A stretch of 27,733 bases of DNA from UBA7477 sp045602925 (GTDB taxonomy: Bacteria > Bacillota > Clostridia > Oscillospirales > Ruminococcaceae): the NCBI GenBank assembly GCA_045602925.1, contig JAZSCN010000002.1, positions 1 through 27,733 on the forward strand, given 5' to 3'. Positions within the stretch are counted from its first letter, which is position 1. The number at the start of each line of letters is the position of its first letter. This document shows, one piece after another, positions 1 through 7,609 of the stretch. The notes below the pieces were generated by a model. That model worked only from the letters and a program-made list of their open reading frames with translations. It was not told the DNA's origin and did not search any database. Made by a program: the position numbers and the translations under genes.

Positions 1-70
1 TATACCACTTTCACACCGAAAAAGCAACACATACCCTGTTATACAGTGCAAATAATACACAGAACGGAGG

Positions 71-107
71 TAATAAAAGCCGTACTCGGAGCTTTTCGAA
101 TACGGCT
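71..107 (-). terminator. Intrinsic terminator after the TfoX-domain gene
   Basis: Read on the minus strand, an 11-bp stem (AGCCGTATTCG with CGAGTACGGCT, one G-T pair) with an 8-base loop is followed by TTTTATT. It lies about 40 bases past the stop of the TfoX-domain gene and closes that two-gene unit. Nothing else recognisable is seen in bases 1-147. Confidence 0.8.
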
Positions 108-147
108 GATACATATTATATTAACTGCTCTATAAACTGGAGTTTAC

Positions 148-462
148 TTACTTCTTTTTCTTTGGTGCAGGAAGTTCATCATACATCGCATTAAATAGTT
201 CAGTTAGAAACTCTTTACTGTCTATGTTATCAACCAACAGCATTTCTTTTGCTCCATCATAAGGCAATTCATAGACTGCGGTTGGCATAAGAGAAATTGC
301 AGATTTAACAGGCTTAACAAGTAATCTGTCATCATAAATTCCACCAATGATTTTACTGCGATAGTAGATGATGTATTCACCCATCATTGACCTGTATGTT
401 ATTTCCTCTAATTCAGATAACTGTTCTAATACAAAATCCAAATACTCTTTATTTGAAGCCAT
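148..462 (-). CDS. TfoX N-terminal domain-containing protein
   Basis: The 104-residue product resembles the TfoX/Sxy N-terminal domain: an N-terminal acidic helix, then the typical block around RSMMGEYIIYYRSKIIGGIYDDRLLVKPV (positions about 24-52), and a lysine-rich tail PAPKKKK. In gammaproteobacteria the full protein regulates competence. Stand-alone N-domain proteins in Firmicutes have no established role, so no function is inferred. I chose the ATG at 462 because GGTGGTGAG lies just upstream. A longer reading from 516 would abut the stop of the preceding gene and has no good ribosome site. It is the second gene of a unit with the membrane protein at 518-1012 (55-base gap). Its base composition is visibly more A+T-rich than the genes from 1185 onward, which suggests later acquisition. 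Confidence 0.8.
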   Translation of the reverse strand: MASNKEYLDFVLEQLSELEEITYRSMMGEYIIYYRSKIIGGIYDDRLLVKPVKSAISLMPTAVYELPYDGAKEMLLVDNIDSKEFLTELFNAMYDELPAPKKKK

Positions 463-517
463 ACTCTCACCACCAAATTCCGATTTATCAAACTGCCCTA
501 AAACTGGAAGTTTCATG

Positions 518-1012
518 TCACTTCTTAATCAAAAAATTCATACATCCATTTATAGTATGAACTACGAAGAATAAGACCGCCATCCCAGCTAATAGATAAT
601 TTCTTTTCCACAATCCAAAAAACATATAATATAACGGAACAACTGCAAATTGGCTAATCACAATCAACCATCCATATTGATAACCACAATAATACAATGT
701 CCAACCCATGAAATTTATCAATATCATAAGAACAGTTAATGCAAAGAATGTTTTTTCTTCAGTTGTTGCTATAGAAAATAGCTTAACATCATCTCTAACA
801 ACCAACATCAACAAAAACATTGTCAACACTCCGACTATGCCTTGGGATTTTTCAATCCATTGGACTTCCTTTTGCATATTCATGATTGGATTTGACTCTG
901 GTTTTATTAACGGCATAATTATATATGGAATTTCCTGTATAATAAATGCAATTATTCCAATAAATGATATTCCAACATAATAATTTTTAAATAAGTGAAA
1001 AAATTTAAACAC
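518..1012 (-). CDS. Hypothetical multi-pass membrane protein
   Basis: No family recognised. From the GTG start the product is 164 residues with about five hydrophobic segments: one near the N-terminus (YYVGISFIGIIAFII), a second around the loop before VLTMFLLMLVV, then three more to the C-terminus. It ends NFLIKK, which suggests a small integral membrane protein with a cytoplasmic basic tail. The start is argued from sequence: GGAGG at 1021-1025 sits 8 bases before GTG at 1012, and the promoter at 1050-1078 predicts transcription starting near 1043. An ATG at 1045 would therefore lie at or before the first transcribed base, and one at 1027 would lack a good site. It heads a unit with the TfoX-domain gene and is A+T-rich like it. 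Confidence 0.7.
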   Translation of the reverse strand: MFKFFHLFKNYYVGISFIGIIAFIIQEIPYIIMPLIKPESNPIMNMQKEVQWIEKSQGIVGVLTMFLLMLVVRDDVKLFSIATTEEKTFFALTVLMILINFMGWTLYYCGYQYGWLIVISQFAVVPLYYMFFGLWKRNYLLAGMAVLFFVVHTINGCMNFLIKK

Positions 1013-1049
1013 ACATTTATCCTCCATCAACTTCAAATTTATCACTCAA

Positions 1050-1078
1050 ATTATACCCCCAAATCACCTAAAAGTCAA
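1050..1078 (-). promoter_or_regulatory. Sigma-A-type promoter for the membrane protein/TfoX unit
   Basis: On the minus strand, TTGACT (1078-1073) is followed by 17 bases and then TATAAT (1055-1050). The predicted transcript begins near 1043, just ahead of the GGAGG at 1021-1025. It lies immediately downstream of the hairpin at 1092-1129, so the unit is insulated from the ligase gene upstream. Confidence 0.85.
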
Positions 1079-1091
1079 TGTCATAACAAAC

Positions 1092-1129
1092 GCAAAGCCA
1101 CTTTTGACATAAATATCAAAAGTGGCTTT
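1092..1129 (-). terminator. Hairpin terminator after the O-antigen-ligase-like gene
   Basis: A perfect 15-bp inverted repeat (CAAAGCCACTTTTGA and its complement) with an 8-base loop lies 56 bases past the stop of the minus-strand ligase-like gene. On the minus strand the 3' flank is GCGTTTGTT, only moderately T-rich, so termination is likely but not textbook. Confidence 0.65.
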
Positions 1130-1184
1130 GTAATACTTCTATATAACTACACATCTAAGAGTGCTTTTAAATGATTCAGTATAG

Positions 1185-2723
1185 TTAGTCCTTTATAACC
1201 TTTCTGGAAGGATTTTTCTTCTCATTGACCGGTGTGTGTGGCCTGTTCCAAAGAAGTCCAGCAAAGATAAAGAATATCGGAGTTACAGTAATAATGCTGA
1301 TGTTGAAGTTTGCCTGAACTGCATAGCCGACAACTGCCGCAAGAAGTCCAACAGATGTCCAGCTGTCTTCATTCTTGAAGAACGAGCCAACCATTCTGAA
1401 GCCTTTCTTGATTGTAACAATGCCAATTGACAGATAAGCCATAAGACAAGGGATACCGCAAGCAAGCGCTAAGTCGAGGTATTCGTTGTAGCTTCTGTCA
1501 ATGGTGAAGCCGAGATTTGCGTTGTAAAGCTCGCTCGTGCCGTAGAAGTCAGTACCGATACAGTCAGGTCCCGAGCCGAATACCCAGCAGTCCTTGAGGA
1601 TTGCAAGTCCCTCTTTCCACATCTTAGGGTAAACACTTATGCCACGGGTTGCATTTCCTGTATTAACTGTGTCAGGGTAGCTTGCACCGATTCTCGCAGT
1701 CGCATCTGTGAAAATGATGTTGCCATCATAGAATGAAGCCCTGTCAAGTGCAAACATTATTGCGTATACAGCTCCACAAAGCAGAATGAGTAATACGCTC
1801 TGTGGGATTGAGGATTTTCCTAGCTTCTTGCCCTTAGCAATGCTTATAACGAAAAGAATAAACAGTACAGTAGCAACACCGACTACTCCTGATAGTGTAG
1901 CAGTAGCAACAGCAGCTGCCGTGAATATAAGTGTGCAGATAAGATAGATAAGTCTTCTTGCCGTGCTCTTTTCGTGAATAAAGCCTGCACCACCAATCGC
2001 TACAGCCATTGTCATAAGTGCAGCCAGAGCGTGAGGTGTGTGAACAAGTCCGTCAGCTATAAATCTCTCGAATGAAATATTGGAGTCGCCTGTCGCAACA
2101 AACATTTCGTAGAAGAAGTTCGGTACACTTTCAACAAGCGACGGAACAATCTGTAGCAAGCCGTATACAGCGTTTACAGTCGCAATAACCATAAATATGT
2201 CAAGGAATGTGCGTCTTCGTTCGCGAGAGTTTATCTGCGAAGCAGCAGCGAACATACCGACATAAGAGAAGAAGGTGAGCATACCGTGATAACGATAATC
2301 TCTGCCGAGAAATGCCGCCTTTAGCTCGTACGCCATAATTGTGGATGTCGCCACAAAAAGCAGGAATAATACAACAAGTAAAAACGCCTTGTTCTGACTT
2401 CCCTTGAAGTATTCCTTGGTAGCTGAAATTATCAGAATTAAAAATCCGACAAAGCCCAGCGCAAAAAGTGCAATCTGTAAATATGAAATATAGCTCGAGC
2501 AAGCCGCGTTAGCAACACTTGTCTGAACATATTTTATAAGTCCGTTGTTGAATATCGTAAGTCCGCCCTTAGCAACGTAGTAAGGGATGCTCATTACAAA
2601 CATTACAATAGCTACAAGTGCAAGATAGCCAAATCCCATCTTCTGATACTGTGGCTCAGTCATATTTACAATGAAGTCGGATTTTTCTGTCGAACCGAAC
2701 AGATGCTTTCTTTCTTCGTTCAT
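1185..2723 (-). CDS. O-antigen ligase-like (Wzy_C family) membrane protein
   Basis: The 512-residue polytopic protein has about ten or more hydrophobic segments. In its C-terminal half is a long extracytoplasmic loop (about residues 330-410) ending in SYNEYLDLALACGIPCLMAY. That motif is typical of the O-antigen ligase/polymerase (Wzy_C) superfamily, whose members transfer or polymerise undecaprenyl-linked glycans on the outer face of the membrane. In a Gram-positive host the substrate is unknown; a role in cell-wall or capsular glycan assembly is an inference, and no glycosyltransferases sit beside it here. The ATG at 2723 is given as start. An in-frame TTG at 2735 with AAGGA 5 bases upstream is equally possible and adds four residues. 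It follows rny on the same strand after a hairpin (2765-2791), with no convincing promoter of its own. Confidence 0.8.
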   Translation of the reverse strand: MNEERKHLFGSTEKSDFIVNMTEPQYQKMGFGYLALVAIVMFVMSIPYYVAKGGLTIFNNGLIKYVQTSVANAACSSYISYLQIALFALGFVGFLILIISATKEYFKGSQNKAFLLVVLFLLFVATSTIMAYELKAAFLGRDYRYHGMLTFFSYVGMFAAASQINSRERRRTFLDIFMVIATVNAVYGLLQIVPSLVESVPNFFYEMFVATGDSNISFERFIADGLVHTPHALAALMTMAVAIGGAGFIHEKSTARRLIYLICTLIFTAAAVATATLSGVVGVATVLFILFVISIAKGKKLGKSSIPQSVLLILLCGAVYAIMFALDRASFYDGNIIFTDATARIGASYPDTVNTGNATRGISVYPKMWKEGLAILKDCWVFGSGPDCIGTDFYGTSELYNANLGFTIDRSYNEYLDLALACGIPCLMAYLSIGIVTIKKGFRMVGSFFKNEDSWTSVGLLAAVVGYAVQANFNISIITVTPIFFIFAGLLWNRPHTPVNEKKNPSRKVIKD

Positions 2724-2764
2724 GAATTGTATCAATCCTTTCCTTAGGAATTTAATATGATACC

Positions 2765-2791
2765 AAAATGGGTGGACAAAACGCCCACCCA
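2765..2791 (-). terminator. Hairpin between rny and the ligase-like gene
   Basis: On the minus strand TGGGTGG, a 9-base loop and CCACCCA form a 7-bp G+C-rich stem followed by TTTTGG. The short T-tract suggests partial termination. The next gene begins only about 30-40 bases on, so read-through probably supplies its transcript. Confidence 0.65.
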
Positions 2792-2822
2792 GATTATTTG
2801 CTTTTTGATTTTATATAAAAAT

Positions 2823-4388
2823 CTATTTTGCGTATTCGATTGCTCTGCTTTCACGAATGATGTGAATCTTAATCTGTCCCGGATATTCCATCTCGTTTTC
2901 GATTCGCTTAGCAATATCTCTGGCAACCAATACCATCTTTTCATCGTTAACCTTCTCAGGTGAAACCATGATTCTTACCTCACGGCCTGCCTGAATAGCA
3001 AACGACTTATCAACACCCTCATAAGAGGTGCAAATTTCTTCAAGCTTCTGGAGTCGCTTGATGTAATTCTCGTAGTTTTCTGACCTAGCGCCCGGTCTTG
3101 CAGCCGAGATAGCGTCAGCAGCCTGTACGAGAGCCGCAACAACTGTGCGGGTTTCAACGTCGCCGTGGTGAGCTTCAATAGCGTGAAGCACATCAGCGCT
3201 TTCTTTGTACTTCTTACAAACATCTACGCCAATCTGAACGTGTGAGCCTTCGATTTCATAGCTCAGCGCCTTACCAATGTCGTGAAGTAATCCGGCTCTT
3301 CTAGCCAGAGCCGCGTCAACTCCGAGCTCAGCAGCCATCATACCTGCCAGATGTGCAACCTCGATAGAGTGGTCGAGAACATTCTGGCGATAGCTTGTTC
3401 TGTAGTGGAGTCGTCCAAGGAGTTTGACAAGTTCAGGGTTAATACCGTGAACGTTGGTTTCGAGAATAGCTCTTTCGCCTTCTCTCTTGATTCTGAGTTC
3501 AACCTCACGTCTTGCCTTGTCAACCATTTCTTCAATGCGAGCCGGGTGAATACGGCCGTCAGTGATAAGCTTTTCGAGTGCAATTCTTGCAATCTCACGT
3601 CTTACCTGGTCGAAGCAGGAGATTGTGATAGCCTCAGGTGTGTCATCAATGATAAGTTCAACACCTGTAAGGGTTTCGATGGCTCTGACATTACGGCCCT
3701 CACGACCGATAATGCGTCCCTTCATTTCGTCGTTAGGAAGAGTAACGACTGAAACAGCAGTCTCTGATACCTGGTCTGAAGCACATCTTGAAATAGCGAG
3801 AGAAATATACTGTCTAGCCTTGCTTTCGCATTCGTCCTTGAGCTGATTTTCAAAGCTCTGGATTTTAACAGCCTTTTCATGTACAAGCTCTGTTTCAAGT
3901 GAGCTCAGGAGGTGTTCCTTTGCCTGTTCCTTAGTGAATTCGGATATCTTTTCGAGCATATCGAGCTGGCTTCTCTTGATTCTTTCAGCCTCAGCGAGCT
4001 TTTCGTCAGCATTCTTGTGCTTTACTGTAAGAGCTTCTTCCTTCTTCTCGATGTTGTCGATTTTTTTATCCAAGGTTTCTTCCTTCTGCTGAATACGTCT
4101 TTCCTGCCTGGAAACCTCGATACGACGTTCCTTGATTTCCTTCTCAGCCTCAGTACGATTCTTGTGAATCTCGTCCTTAGCTTCAACAAGGGCAGCCTTC
4201 TTAAGACTTTCAGCTTCCTTGCCTGCGTCCTTAAGTATGCGCTGAGCCTCCTCCTCGGCAGAACCGATTTTGGCCTCAGCAGTTTTCTTTCTGTATTTTA
4301 TACCCTGCTTAAACAGAATAAATCCGCCTATAGCAGCGCCAAGTATACAGGATACGACACAGAGCAGGATTACTAATGGTGTATCCAT
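2823..4388 (-). CDS. rny: Ribonuclease Y
   Basis: This is a membrane-anchored endoribonuclease that starts decay of many mRNAs in Firmicutes. Domains of the 521-residue product in order: an N-terminal transmembrane anchor (about residues 5-27); a long charged coiled coil rich in K and E (about 35-200); a KH RNA-binding domain with GRIIGREGRN at 224-233; and an HD catalytic domain with LDHSIEVAHL and LLHDIGKA (metal-binding H369-D370), then EAHHGD near 405-410. The length matches the family norm of about 520. The start ATG at 4388 has AAGGAGG upstream. A strong promoter at 4460-4488 gives a leader of about 65 bases. It is transcribed divergently from the T-box/thrS unit. Nothing appears broken. 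Confidence 0.97.
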   Translation of the reverse strand: MDTPLVILLCVVSCILGAAIGGFILFKQGIKYRKKTAEAKIGSAEEEAQRILKDAGKEAESLKKAALVEAKDEIHKNRTEAEKEIKERRIEVSRQERRIQQKEETLDKKIDNIEKKEEALTVKHKNADEKLAEAERIKRSQLDMLEKISEFTKEQAKEHLLSSLETELVHEKAVKIQSFENQLKDECESKARQYISLAISRCASDQVSETAVSVVTLPNDEMKGRIIGREGRNVRAIETLTGVELIIDDTPEAITISCFDQVRREIARIALEKLITDGRIHPARIEEMVDKARREVELRIKREGERAILETNVHGINPELVKLLGRLHYRTSYRQNVLDHSIEVAHLAGMMAAELGVDAALARRAGLLHDIGKALSYEIEGSHVQIGVDVCKKYKESADVLHAIEAHHGDVETRTVVAALVQAADAISAARPGARSENYENYIKRLQKLEEICTSYEGVDKSFAIQAGREVRIMVSPEKVNDEKMVLVARDIAKRIENEMEYPGQIKIHIIRESRAIEYAK

Positions 4389-4459
4389 ATAGTAGCCTTC
4401 CTCCTTAAATATAGTATAAAATTGTAAAGATACAAATCAGCATATTAATGCATAATATT

Positions 4460-4488
4460 ATTATATATCAATATAACCTATATGTCAA
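4460..4488 (-). promoter_or_regulatory. Sigma-A promoter for rny
   Basis: On the minus strand TTGACA (4488-4483), a 17-base A+T-rich spacer, and TATAAT (4465-4460): a consensus promoter facing rny. It is back-to-back with the T-box promoter, whose -35 begins 42 bases away at 4530. Confidence 0.9.
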
Positions 4489-4529
4489 GGTATTTTTTAG
4501 CTAAAACAACAAAAAACAACACCTCGCTA

Positions 4530-4558
4530 TTGACAATATGGCAGTAAAGTGATAACAT
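4530..4558 (+). promoter_or_regulatory. Promoter of the T-box/thrS transcription unit
   Basis: TTGACA (4530-4535), a 17-base spacer, and TAACAT (4553-4558) preceded by TG at 4550-4551, giving an extended -10. The predicted transcription start near 4565 places the whole T-box leader in the transcript. Confidence 0.8.
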
Positions 4559-4565
4559 ATTCTTG

Positions 4566-4836
4566 ATATGAAAAGCGTTGAACAGGGATGCTGTTAGCGA
4601 TAAAACTGTTTTCAGAGAATCCTGCCTAGGCTGTGAGCAGGGTAGCAGAAAGCGAATCAGATACCGCCCTGCGAGTGCACCTAATAAGTGCCGTATGCCT
4701 GCGTTAAAGGGATTTCCTTGTTGCTTGACAGGGGCTAAAGGAAGCGTATTTTCGCTTTGAATTTGGGTGGAACCACGGTATAGCTTTAAGCTTATTCGTC
4801 CCAAGGTCACATTTTTGTGTGGCTTTGGGCTTTTTT
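4566..4836 (+). promoter_or_regulatory. T-box riboswitch leader, probably threonine-responsive
   Basis: All hallmarks of a tRNA-sensing T-box are visible. The T-box bulge TGGAACC (4768-4774) sits between GGG/CCC (4765-4767 with 4800-4802) and ACG/CGT (4775-4777 with 4797-4799), which is the canonical antiterminator. The competing terminator is at 4800-4836. Stem I has a distal arm CCTGC/GCAGG with an AGAGA-type bulge and a GCTGTGA apical loop (4612-4642), and a base CAGGG/CCCTG. AAGCG/CGCTT near 4742-4757 fits Stem III. The variable T-box base is A (4771), predicting a tRNA with U at position 73. A Thr codon ACC at 4663-4665 lies on the 3' side of the presumed specifier loop, but its context is not the usual GAA-proximal one. 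Amino-acid identity therefore rests mainly on the downstream thrS. Confidence 0.9.
4800..4836 (+). terminator. T-box regulatory terminator
   Basis: A 12-bp stem (CCCAAGGTCACA with TGTGTGGCTTTGGG-side pairing, including G-T pairs) is followed by C and TTTTTT. Its 5' bases CCC (4800-4802) also pair with GGG at 4765-4767 in the antiterminator, so the two folds are mutually exclusive. Confidence 0.9.
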
Positions 4837-4869
4837 GTTTTTTTATGGTTAGAAGGGAGTGAGGCTTTC

Positions 4870-5229
4870 TTGCAGGATAATTATTTGAGAAAGATTCTAG
4901 CCGTCTTATGCGTAACAATAAGCGTTGTCCTCGGTGGTTTTTTAATATATATTTCCTACAGAGTGTCGCAGTTTTCAACCGATACAAAGCTTGCTACCCT
5001 AGTCTTTGTGCCCGTCTTTATAGTGATATATTGGCTGGGACTTTTGCACGACCACCTTGTTATAAAGGGCAAGGTCGCAGTGTTTAAAAAAGCAACACGC
5101 TATCTTATGAAGACGATTTATATGCTCAATATGCTCGCTGTAATTGCCGTGTGGGTGTATGTGCTGTATAATTATACATACTTCTTTGGTAATCTGTTTG
5201 CAAAAAGCGTGACAGGAGGGATTTTGTAA
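4870..5229 (+). CDS. Hypothetical three-pass membrane protein in the T-box operon
   Basis: No family recognised. The 119-residue product from the TTG start has three hydrophobic segments: about residues 9-30 (ILAVLCVTISVVLGGFLIYI), 40-62 (TLVFVPVFIVIYWLGLLHDHL) and 84-108 (YMLNMLAVIAVWVYVLYNYTYFF). A basic loop KGKVAVFKKATR lies between the second and third. The TTG at 4870 is preceded by GGGAGTGAGG with 5 bases between. Longer in-frame readings would begin inside the T-box terminator and can be dismissed. It is the first gene after the riboswitch. Its stop overlaps the ATG of the next gene (TAATG), so the two are probably translationally coupled. Whether it relates to threonine or the operon is coincidental cannot be told. 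Confidence 0.7.
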   Translation: MQDNYLRKILAVLCVTISVVLGGFLIYISYRVSQFSTDTKLATLVFVPVFIVIYWLGLLHDHLVIKGKVAVFKKATRYLMKTIYMLNMLAVIAVWVYVLYNYTYFFGNLFAKSVTGGIL

Positions 5230-5495
5230 TGCTCGCATGTCTTGCAATCTCTGCCGCAACGTTCTTTGTCCTAAACGGGAACTCAATACTAAAGCTTTTC
5301 GACGGAGAAAACGACGGCCTCGTGTCGCTCGATTCAATGAAGTGGGGCGAGAGCTTCGAGGTGTTAAGACCAAAGGGTAAAAGAGGTATATCGCACGGTG
5401 ATGTCATCGACCTTAACCGTGAGAATATAAAGGGCTTTGATATAAGAGAATTTTATGTGAATTACCTGTCAAAGCTTAAAGAACAAGGCTATTAA
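5229..5495 (+). CDS. Hypothetical small membrane-anchored protein in the T-box operon
   Basis: No family recognised. The 88-residue product begins with a hydrophobic stretch MLACLAISAATFFVLNG (1-17) that could be a signal anchor. A soluble domain rich in charged and aromatic residues follows, containing DSMKWGESFEVLRPKGKRG and ending FYVNYLSKLKEQGY. The ATG overlaps the stop of the preceding gene by one base, and AGGAGG sits 9 bases upstream, within the end of that gene. Thirty-three bases separate it from thrS. The tight coupling suggests it works with the three-pass protein before it. Confidence 0.7.
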   Translation: MLACLAISAATFFVLNGNSILKLFDGENDGLVSLDSMKWGESFEVLRPKGKRGISHGDVIDLNRENIKGFDIREFYVNYLSKLKEQGY

Positions 5496-5528
5496 AATTT
5501 CAGTTAATTATTTATGGAGGAATATATT

Positions 5529-7472
5529 ATGATTAAGCTAACACTTAAAGACGGAAGTATTCGTGAAATCGAAAACGCAATGCCGGCGTCAGAAATTGTC
5601 AAGGGCATCGGAATGGGACTGTATAAGGCTGCCTGCTGTGTAAAGGTTAACGGCCAGGTATGCGATATCAGAACCGTTATAGATTCCGACTGCGAGTTCG
5701 AGGTTCTGACATTTGATTCTAAGGCAGGTAAGGAAACATTCTGGCATACTGCATCACACCTTATGGCTCAGGCAGTAAAGGAACTCTATCCAGAAGCTAA
5801 GCTCGCTAGAGGCCCTGCTACCGAAACAGGCTTCTACTACGACTTTGAGGTAGAAAAGCCATTTTCTGCCCAGGACTTAGAGAAGATTGAAGCGCATATG
5901 AAGAAGCTCGCTAAGGAAGACTACGAGCTTACACGCTTTGAGCTTTCTAAGGAAGAAGCAGTAAAGCTTATGCAGGAAAAGGGCGAGGTATATAAAGTAG
6001 AGCTTATCGAAAAGCACGATAATATGGGCGAAAAGCTCTCATTCTACCAGCAGGGCGACTTTGTCGATTTGTGTGCAGGCCCACATATTATGAGCGTCGC
6101 ACCAATCAAGGCAGTAAAGCTCCTCTCCTGTACAGGTGCATATTGGGGTAAGGCAGAGGACGGCAAGCAGCTTTCCCGTATATATGGTACAGCTTATCCA
6201 AAGGCTTCATTGCTCGAAGAACACCTAAAGGCAATGGAGGAAGCAAAGCTTCGTGACCATAACAAGATTGGTAGAGAAATGGAGTACTTCACAACAGTCG
6301 ACTATATCGGACAGGGACTTCCTATCCTTCTCCCTAAGGGAGCAAGAGTAATCCAGCTTTTGCAGAGATGGATTGAGGACGAGGAGCAAAAGAGAGGCTA
6401 CCTTCTTACAAAAACTCCACTTATGGCAAAGCGTGATCTCTATAAAATTTCCGGCCACTGGGACCACTACCGCGATGGTATGTTTATCTTGGGTGATGCC
6501 GATGACGAAACTAAGGAATGCTTCGCTCTAAGACCAATGACATGCCCATTCCAGTACCAGGTTTTCCTCAATAAGAAGCGTTCATACCGTGACCTTCCTA
6601 TGCGTCTGGGCGAAACTTCTACACTTTTCAGAAACGAAGATAGCGGCGAAATGCACGGCCTTATCAGAGTTAGACAGTTCACAATTTCCGAAGGACACCT
6701 CATCTTAAGACCTGAACAGCTCGAAGAAGAATTCAAGGGCTGTCTCGAGCTCGCTAAGTATGTCCTCGAAACTGTCGGTATGCTCGAGGATTGCACATTC
6801 AGATTCTCACAGTGGGACCCAGCCAGAACAGATAAGTACGAAGGCACACCTGAACAGTGGGACGAAGCACAGTCTGTTATGAAGAAGATTCTCGATAATA
6901 TCGGTCTTGACTACGAGGTAGGTATCGACGAGGCTGCATTTTATGGCCCTAAGCTCGATATCCAGTATAAGAACGTATACGGCAAGGAAGATACAATCGT
7001 TACAATCCAGATTGATATGCTCCTCGCTAAGAAGTTTGAAATGGAATACGTAGACAGCGACGGACAGCTGAAGAATCCATATATCATCCACAGAACATCA
7101 CTCGGCTGCTATGAAAGAACACTCGCTTACCTCCTCGAAAAGTATGCAGGCGTCCTCCCACTCTGGCTCGCTCCTGAGCAGGCAAGAATTCTCCCAATCG
7201 GCAAGGAGCATATCGAGTACGCTAATGCTCTTAAGACAAGATTCGAAAACGCAGGCATGAGAGTAACCGTCGATGAGAGAGATGAAAACATCGGTACAAA
7301 GATTAAGAACTCACGCTTTGACAGAATCCCTTATATGCTCATTATCGGCGATAAGGAGGTCGAAGCGAGCGCCGTTTCCGTTCGTTCCAGAAAGGAAGGC
7401 GAGCTCGGTGCTATGCCACTTGACGACATCTTTACAAAGCTCGTAACAGAGGTTGCTACAAAGGCTAAGTAA
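5529..7472 (+). CDS. thrS: Threonine--tRNA ligase
   Basis: It charges tRNA-Thr with threonine. Domains of the 647-residue product in order: TGS (about 1-60); the SAD editing domain with HTASH (73-77) and C182/H186, so hydrolysis of mischarged Ser-tRNA-Thr should be intact; the class II catalytic core with zinc ligands C339 (PMTCPF), H390 and H521 (HRTSLG) and class II motif 2 around LGETSTLFRNED; and the C-terminal anticodon-binding domain (about 545-640). The ATG at 5529 follows TGGAGGAA. An ATG at 5514 is part of that ribosome site and is rejected. It is third in an operon after a T-box leader and two small unknown genes, so uncharged tRNA-Thr is expected to raise its expression. A terminator follows at 7487-7530. 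Confidence 0.97.
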   Translation: MIKLTLKDGSIREIENAMPASEIVKGIGMGLYKAACCVKVNGQVCDIRTVIDSDCEFEVLTFDSKAGKETFWHTASHLMAQAVKELYPEAKLARGPATETGFYYDFEVEKPFSAQDLEKIEAHMKKLAKEDYELTRFELSKEEAVKLMQEKGEVYKVELIEKHDNMGEKLSFYQQGDFVDLCAGPHIMSVAPIKAVKLLSCTGAYWGKAEDGKQLSRIYGTAYPKASLLEEHLKAMEEAKLRDHNKIGREMEYFTTVDYIGQGLPILLPKGARVIQLLQRWIEDEEQKRGYLLTKTPLMAKRDLYKISGHWDHYRDGMFILGDADDETKECFALRPMTCPFQYQVFLNKKRSYRDLPMRLGETSTLFRNEDSGEMHGLIRVRQFTISEGHLILRPEQLEEEFKGCLELAKYVLETVGMLEDCTFRFSQWDPARTDKYEGTPEQWDEAQSVMKKILDNIGLDYEVGIDEAAFYGPKLDIQYKNVYGKEDTIVTIQIDMLLAKKFEMEYVDSDGQLKNPYIIHRTSLGCYERTLAYLLEKYAGVLPLWLAPEQARILPIGKEHIEYANALKTRFENAGMRVTVDERDENIGTKIKNSRFDRIPYMLIIGDKEVEASAVSVRSRKEGELGAMPLDDIFTKLVTEVATKAK

Positions 7473-7486
7473 ACAATATGTAAATT

Positions 7487-7530
7487 ATCGCCCATAGGCT
7501 GACTAAAATCAGTTCTACGGGCGATTTTAT
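7487..7530 (+). terminator. Intrinsic terminator after thrS
   Basis: ATCGCCC (7487-7493) pairs with GGGCGAT (7519-7525). Inside are TAG/CTA and CTGA/TCAG pairings, and TTTATTTG follows. It separates the T-box operon from the MoxR operon. Confidence 0.85.
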
Positions 7531-7541
7531 TTGTGTAATTG

Positions 7542-7570
7542 TTGACAGAGAAATTCATATGAGCTATAAT
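7542..7570 (+). promoter_or_regulatory. Sigma-A promoter of the moxR operon
   Basis: TTGACA (7542-7547), a 17-base spacer and TATAAT (7565-7570) match the consensus at every position. The first gene starts 39 bases beyond the -10. Confidence 0.92.
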
Positions 7571-7609
7571 AATTTTATAATTAGTTACTTTTGATAAGGA
7601 GCGAGAAAA

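Noticed and set aside
2724..2764. Separate promoter for the ligase-like gene
   Set aside because: The best match (TTGTCC, 16 bases, TATTAA) overlaps the hairpin and would leave almost no leader before the start codon.
3912..4376. 154-codon plus-strand frame opposite the RNase Y coiled coil
   Set aside because: Leu/Ser/Phe-rich product is what the complement of a Lys/Glu coiled coil gives; no ribosome site.
4440..4500. A+T-rich stretch as a replication origin
   Set aside because: No clustered DnaA boxes; the sequence is explained by the rny promoter.
4478..4987. 169-codon minus-strand open frame across the T-box leader
   Set aside because: It lies over structured riboswitch sequence and both divergent promoters, has no ribosome site and no recognisable protein features.
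5229..5495. The two small T-box-operon genes as one frameshifted gene
   Set aside because: The second has its own AGGAGG and ATG with TAATG overlap, which is normal coupling; nothing shows homology spanning the junction.
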